The notes beneath the pieces are model-generated. The model had not been told where the DNA came from. It ran no database searches and saw only the letters and a program-made list of their open reading frames with translations. Shown piece after piece: positions 60,745 through 64,000 of a stretch of 64,000 nucleotides of DNA. Numbering within the stretch: position 1 is the stretch's first letter; each line of letters begins with the position of its first letter. Location of the stretch: positions 124,001 to 188,000 of the forward strand of contig CAIWKE010000011.1 of NCBI GenBank assembly GCA_903913215.1, given 5' to 3'. Made by a program: the position numbers and the translations under genes. This DNA is from an uncultured Holophagaceae bacterium (GTDB lineage: Bacteria; Acidobacteriota; Holophagae; Holophagales; Holophagaceae).

Positions 60745-61737
60745 TCAGGGCTTCCAGCCGTTCAGGATTCGCATGTAGTTCGCGCGGGTGAAGGCCTGGG
60801 GGTTCGGAGACTTCAGCAGGCTCATGCTGCCCCGGGCCTGGGCCAGGGATTCGTACTCGTGCTCTTCCAGCCACTCGGCCATGGTGGTGCGGGCCTGGGC
60901 CAGGCGCTCGGGGCCGTGGATGAGGAGGGCGGAGACCATCTGCACGGCGTCTGCACCGGCCATGACGGCCTTGAGGGCGCCGATGCCGTCGTGGACACCA
61001 CCGGTGACCGCGAGGCTGCCCTTGACGTGTCCGTGAAGCACCGCGAGCCAGCGCAGGCGCAGGAGCAGGTCCGAGGGGCTGGAGAGTTGGAGGGTGGGCT
61101 CGGCCAGCAGGTCCTCGATGTTGATGTCGGGCTGGAAGAAGCGGTTGAAGAGCACGAGGCCGTCGGCGCCCGCCGCTTCCAGTTCCACGGCGAAGTGGGC
61201 CAGGGCGGAGAAGAAGGGCGAGAGCTTCACGGACACGGGGATCGACACTTCAGTCTTCACGGCCTTCACGATGTCGAGGGTGCGCTTCTCGACGTCGGCG
61301 GTGCTCTCTTTGGCATCTGTGGGGATGTAGTAGACGTTGAGTTCCAGCGCGTCGGCGCCGGCGTCCTGCATGAGCTTGCCGTGGTGCAGCCAGCCTGCGG
61401 GGGTGATGCCGTTGAGGGAGGCGATGACGGGGACGGAGACAGCCGCCTTCACCCGCTGGATCTGCTCCAGGTACTTCTCGGGGCCGAGGCGGAACTCGTC
61501 GGGCTTGGGGAAGTAGGAGATGGCCTCGGCACTGTTATGCGCATGCAGCTCCATGTCCATGATGGTGCCCAGCTCTTCGCGGGTGATCTGCTCTTCGAAG
61601 AGGGAGTGCATCACGATGGCGGAGGCGCCAGCGTCTTCAAGGCGCTTGACCATGCCCATGTCATCGACCATGGGCGAGGCGCCCGCAATCAGGGGGTGGG
61701 CGAGCTGGAGGCCGAGGTAGGTGGTTGAGAGGTTCAT
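60745..61737 (-). CDS. Dihydroorotate-dehydrogenase-like flavoprotein
   Basis: 330 residues, FMN TIM barrel. NLSTTYLGLQLAHPLIAGASP at the start, then VIASLNGITPAGW, ALELNVYYIP, VSVKLSPFFSALAHFA and VTGGVHDGIGALKAVMAGADAVQMVSALL, the FMN-phosphate loop. It lacks the C-terminal [4Fe-4S] domain of dihydropyrimidine dehydrogenases. It is often found beside nifJ, as here (17 bp between the genes), so it may use ferredoxin-linked electrons; the true substrate is open. Confidence 0.85.
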   Translation of the reverse strand: MNLSTTYLGLQLAHPLIAGASPMVDDMGMVKRLEDAGASAIVMHSLFEEQITREELGTIMDMELHAHNSAEAISYFPKPDEFRLGPEKYLEQIQRVKAAVSVPVIASLNGITPAGWLHHGKLMQDAGADALELNVYYIPTDAKESTADVEKRTLDIVKAVKTEVSIPVSVKLSPFFSALAHFAVELEAAGADGLVLFNRFFQPDINIEDLLAEPTLQLSSPSDLLLRLRWLAVLHGHVKGSLAVTGGVHDGIGALKAVMAGADAVQMVSALLIHGPERLAQARTTMAEWLEEHEYESLAQARGSMSLLKSPNPQAFTRANYMRILNGWKP

Positions 61738-61753
61738 GGAGTCACCCGTCCCT

Positions 61754-64000
<2,247 letters not shown>

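Overview
The window is GC-rich, gene-dense bacterial DNA. The protein set (a split nuo operon, a Crp/Fnr regulator, ferredoxin-linked 2-oxoacid oxidoreductases, Rrf2 regulators and above all an outer-membrane porin plus multiheme-cytochrome cluster) fits an anaerobic or facultative metal-reducing Acidobacteriota, most like Holophagae/Geothrix. That placement comes from protein likeness and gene content; no rRNA gene is present to prove it.

Layout. 1-1118 (-): acyl carrier protein, FabZ-like dehydratase and the start of a ketosynthase, an unusual fatty-acid or polyene type cluster that runs off the left edge. 1254-10125 (+): nuoABCD, then two secreted proteins, a divergent marR/yceI pair, then nuoEF. 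10125-25335: single genes (DMT exporter, cytidylate-kinase-like protein, phosphoesterase, MFS pump, HEAT-serine hydrolase fusion, ornithine carbamoyltransferase, patatin with barrel, CBS protein, LysM-M23 peptidase, DUF2835, Tat-exported SDR, NTP/NDP-type transporter). 25356-30359 (+): a thrABC operon behind a Thr-codon leader peptide and attenuator. 30495-35500: a hemerythrin-HAD fusion, a small cytochrome c, GDPD, a receiver-HDOD protein and a GlcD-type flavoprotein. 35506-38847 (-): rplM-rpsI-rpsB-tsf-pyrH with hairpins between genes. 39014-45508: PseG-like, DUF4190, gamma carbonic anhydrase, YeiH exporter, aminotransferase, tRNA-Val(CAC), EF-P with Asn34, Crp/Fnr regulator. 45592-52545 (-): moeA, an Rrf2 regulator, ywiC-like, and an iorA-iorB-acyl-CoA ligase (ADP-forming) operon for 2-oxoacid fermentation with ATP gain.

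53054-58730 (+) is the highlight: an outer-membrane beta-barrel, a pentaheme lipoprotein, a second multiheme lipoprotein (five CxxCH plus one CX5CH) and a 974-residue decaheme OmcA/MtrC-type lipoprotein. Together these look like a trans-outer-membrane electron conduit for extracellular electron transfer, preceded by an AT-rich intergenic island. A ComEA-like HhH protein and two convergent Rrf2 paralogues follow, one with a histone-H1-like Lys/Ala/Pro tail. The right edge has a DHOD-like flavoprotein and the C-terminal two thirds of pyruvate:ferredoxin oxidoreductase (nifJ).

How it fits together (inference): pyruvate and arylpyruvate oxidation (NifJ, IorAB) supply reduced ferredoxin, NADH is oxidised by complex I, and electrons can leave through the porin-cytochrome conduit. 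A Crp-type regulator may link these: GTGAY-N4-ATCAC sites lie before its own gene and before the rrf2 gene after the conduit cluster, with a weaker match between iorA and the conduit operon.
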